From positions 3,383,501 to 3,447,500 of the forward strand of contig CAXIWW010000817.1 in assembly GCA_964036315.1 (NCBI GenBank): 64,000 bases of DNA. Reading direction: 5' to 3'. Below the pieces are notes generated by a model that worked only from the letters and a program-made list of their open reading frames with translations, had not been told where the DNA came from and did not search any database. Position numbers and translations under genes: made by a program. This document shows positions 61,606 through 64,000 of the stretch, piece after piece. The DNA is from Acanthosepion esculentum (taxonomy: Eukaryota > Mollusca > Cephalopoda > Sepiida > Sepiidae). Position 1 is the first letter of the stretch; each line of letters begins with the position of its first letter.

Positions 61606-64000
61606 TCCCAGAAAGTCCGACGCAGACGACCCCCAATCCCAGAAAGTCTCACGCAGACGACCCCCCACTCAGGAGACAGTCACCGAAAGTCCCACGCAGA
61701 CGACCCCCAGTCCCAGAAAGTCCCACTCAGACGACCCCCAGTCCCAGAAAGTCCCACACAGACGACCCCCCACCCAGGAGTCAGTCCCAGAAAGTCCAAC
61801 GCAGACGACCCCCTGTCCCAGAAATTCCCACGCAGACGAACCCCCACCCTGGAGACAGTACCAGAAAGTCCCACGAAGACGACCCCCAGGCCCAAAAAGT
61901 CCCACGCAAACGACCCCCACCCAGGAGACAGTCCCAGAATGTCCGACGCAGACGACACCCATTCCCAGAAAGTCCCACGCAGAAGACCCGCCACCCTGGA
62001 GACAGTACCAGAAAGTCCCACGAAGACGACCCCCAGGCCCAAAAAGTCCCACGCAAACGACCCCCACCCAGGAGACAGTCCCAGAATGTCCGACGCAGAC
62101 GACACCCAGTCCCAGAAAGTCCCACGCAGACGACACCCAGTCCCAGAAAGTCCCAAGCAGACGACCCCCACCCAGGAGACAGACCCAGAAAGTCCCAAGC
62201 AGACGACCCCCACCCAGGAGACAGACCCAGAAAGTCCCACGCAGACGACCCCCAGTCCCAGAAAGTCCCACGCAGACGACCCCAGTCCCAGGAAGTCCCA
62301 CGCAGACGATCCCCCCACCCAGGAGACAGTCCCAGAAAGTCCCATGCAGACGTCCTCCAGTCCCAGAAAGTCCCACGCAGACGACCCCCCACCCAGGAGA
62401 CAGTCACAGAAAGTCCTACGCAGACGACCCCCCCACCCAGGAGACAGACCCAGAAAGTCCCACGCATGCGACCCCCATTCCCAGAAAGTCCAACGCAGAC
62501 GACACCCAGCCGAGGAGAGCGTCCCAGAAAGTCCCATGCAGACGCCATCCAGTCCCAGAAAGTCCCACGCAGACGACCCCTCACCCAGGAGACAGTCCCA
62601 GAAAGTCCCACGCAGACGTCCCACCAGACAGGTGACAGTCCCAGAAAGTCCCACGCAGACGACCCCCTGTCCCAGAAAGTCCCACACAGACGACCCCCAG
62701 TCCAACAAAGTCCCACGCAGACGACCCCCCACCCAGCAGACATTTCCCAGAAAGTCCCACGCAGACGACACCCAGTCCCAGAAAGTCCCACGCAGACCAC
62801 CCCCAGTCCCAGAAAGTCCCACGCAGAAGACCCCCCACCCAAGAGACAGTCCACGAAAGTCCTACGCAGACGACCCCCCACCCAGGAGACAGTCCCAGAA
62901 AGTCCCACGCAGTCGATACCCAGACCCACAAAGTCCCACTCAGACGACCCCCCACCCAGGAGACAGTCCCAGAAAGTCCCACGCAGAAGACCCCCTGTCC
63001 CAGAAAGTCCCACGCAGACGACCCCCAGAAAGGAGACAGTCCCAGAAAGTCACACGCAGACGACCCCCCACCCAGGAGACAGTACAGGAATGTCCTACAC
63101 AGACGACCCCCCACCCAGGAGACAGTCCCAGAAATTCCCACGCAGACGACACCGAGTCCCAGAAAGTCCGACGCAGACGACCCCCAATCCCAGAAAGTCT
63201 CACGCAGACGACCCCCCACTCAGGAGACAGTCCCAGAAAGTCCAACGCAGACGACCCCCTGTCCCAGAAATTCCCACGCAGACGAACCCCCACCCTGGAG
63301 ACAGTACCAGAAAGTCCTACGCAGACGACCCCCCCACCCAGGAGACAGTCACCGAAAGTCCCACGCAGACGACCCCCAGTCCCAGAATGTCCCACTCAGA
63401 CGACCCCCAGTCCCAGAAAGTCCCACACAGAAGACCCCCCACCCAGGAGTCAGTCCCAGAAAGTCAAACGCAGACGACCCCCTGTCCAAGAAATTCCCAC
63501 GCAGACGAACCCCCACCCTGGAGACAGTACCAGAAAGTCCCACGAAGACGACCCCCTTGCCCAAAAAGTCCCACGCAAACGACCCCCACCCAGGAGACAG
63601 TCCCAGAATGTCCGACGCAGACGACACCCAGTCCCAGAAAGTCCCACGCAGAAGACCCGCCACCCTGGAGACAGTACCAGAAAGTCCCACGAAGACGACC
63701 CCCAGGCCCAAAAAGTCCCACGCAAACGACCCCCACCCAGGAGACAGTCCCAGAATGTCCGACGCAGACGACACCCAGTCCCAGAAAGTCCCACGCAGAC
63801 GACACCCAGTCCCAGAAAGTCCCAAGCAGACGACCCCCACCCAGGAGACAGACCCAGAAAGTCCCAAGCAGACGACCCCCACCCAAAAGACAGACCCAGA
63901 AAGTCCCACGCAGAGGACCCCCAGTCCCAGAAAGTCCCACGCAGACGACCCCCAGTCCCAGGAAGTCCCACGCAGACGATCCCCCCACCCAGGAGACAGT
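61606..64000 (+). repeat. Array B tandem duplication (about 2,721 bp), copy 2, cut by the window edge
   Basis: Second copy, still matching copy 1 (61,240-61,279) in the last 40 bases of the window, so the duplication or a longer series continues to the right. Differences from copy 1 include GAGGAGAGCGTCC near 62,512, GACGCCATCC near 62,542 and CAAACGCAG near 63,464. Confidence 0.87.

Larger units (their letters stand above)
38499..64000 (+). repeat. Satellite array B: 31-bp and 42-43-bp GC-rich repeat
   Basis: Head-to-tail array of short units, of the order of 700 copies, running off the right edge of the window. The basic unit is 31 bp (14 C, 9 A, 6 G, 2 T; two CpG). A longer 42-43-bp form has an added ACCCAGGAGAC, CCAGACAGGAGAC or CCTGGAGAC-type segment. 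The two forms are ordered into higher-order blocks that are themselves duplicated. The array shares no sequence with array A. All units have one orientation. No unique DNA or transposon is visible. The unit contains no stop codon in any of the six frames, which explains the very long open frames. Confidence 0.97.

Noticed and set aside
38499..64000. CRISPR-like direct repeats
   Set aside because: Repeats are contiguous, and the intervening segments are the same few variants rather than unique spacers. There are no cas genes, and the context is eukaryotic satellite.
1..64000. Telomeric repeats, rRNA or tRNA genes
   Set aside because: No TTAGGG-type series and no conserved rRNA or tRNA stretch was seen anywhere. 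The G-rich strand of array B is not a telomere repeat.

Overview
This 64 kb window holds no gene that I can support. It is two unrelated tandem-repeat (satellite) arrays joined at one abrupt boundary at about position 38,498. Everything points to a eukaryotic nuclear genome, in a heterochromatic or otherwise gene-free block: two satellite families, nested higher-order repeats, segmental tandem duplications, and no operons, tRNA or rRNA genes. I do not recognise either satellite, so I name no species. Such long, nearly clean arrays are usually seen only in long-read assemblies.

Array A (1-38,498) is AT-rich and two-layered. Each composite unit has a fairly conserved core of about 172 bp (TATATAAACATG, a T-tract followed by a G-run, TGATCA, CCTAGG and ACTAGT) and then a run of a 22-bp minisatellite (starts TGTTGGCAC, ends CTATCAGC). 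The run length varies from about 2 to about 28 copies. I count about 120 cores by hand, so units average about 315 bp. Several multi-unit blocks are tandemly duplicated (offsets about 2,795, 1,579, 636 and 1,988 bp). The only orientation break seen is at 24,327-24,447, where 121 bp copied from 24,043-24,163 sits in reverse complement inside a core.

Array B (38,499 to the end, continuing beyond the window) is GC-rich, strongly C- and A-biased on the + strand, and rich in CpG. It is built from a 31-bp unit (CCCAGTCCCAGAAAG, then TCCCACGCAGACGAC) mixed with a 42-43-bp variant carrying an extra ACCCAGGAGAC-type segment. These are arranged in higher-order blocks with tandem offsets of 841, 2,452, about 1,203-1,349 and about 2,721 bp. 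Marker variants divide the array into zones: about 38.5-50.6 kb, about 51.5-57 kb and about 57.5-64 kb.

Many long open reading frames exist, up to about 1,000 codons. They follow from stop-free repeat units whose length is not a multiple of three: all three + frames are used in rotation, and in array B the minus frames are open too. They are not evidence of coding. The points most worth a second look are the satellite-satellite junction, the 121-bp inverted copy, the nested core-plus-minisatellite design of array A, the six-frame-open and G-quadruplex-prone nature of array B, and the near-identical recent duplications. No undescribed protein-based system is visible here.
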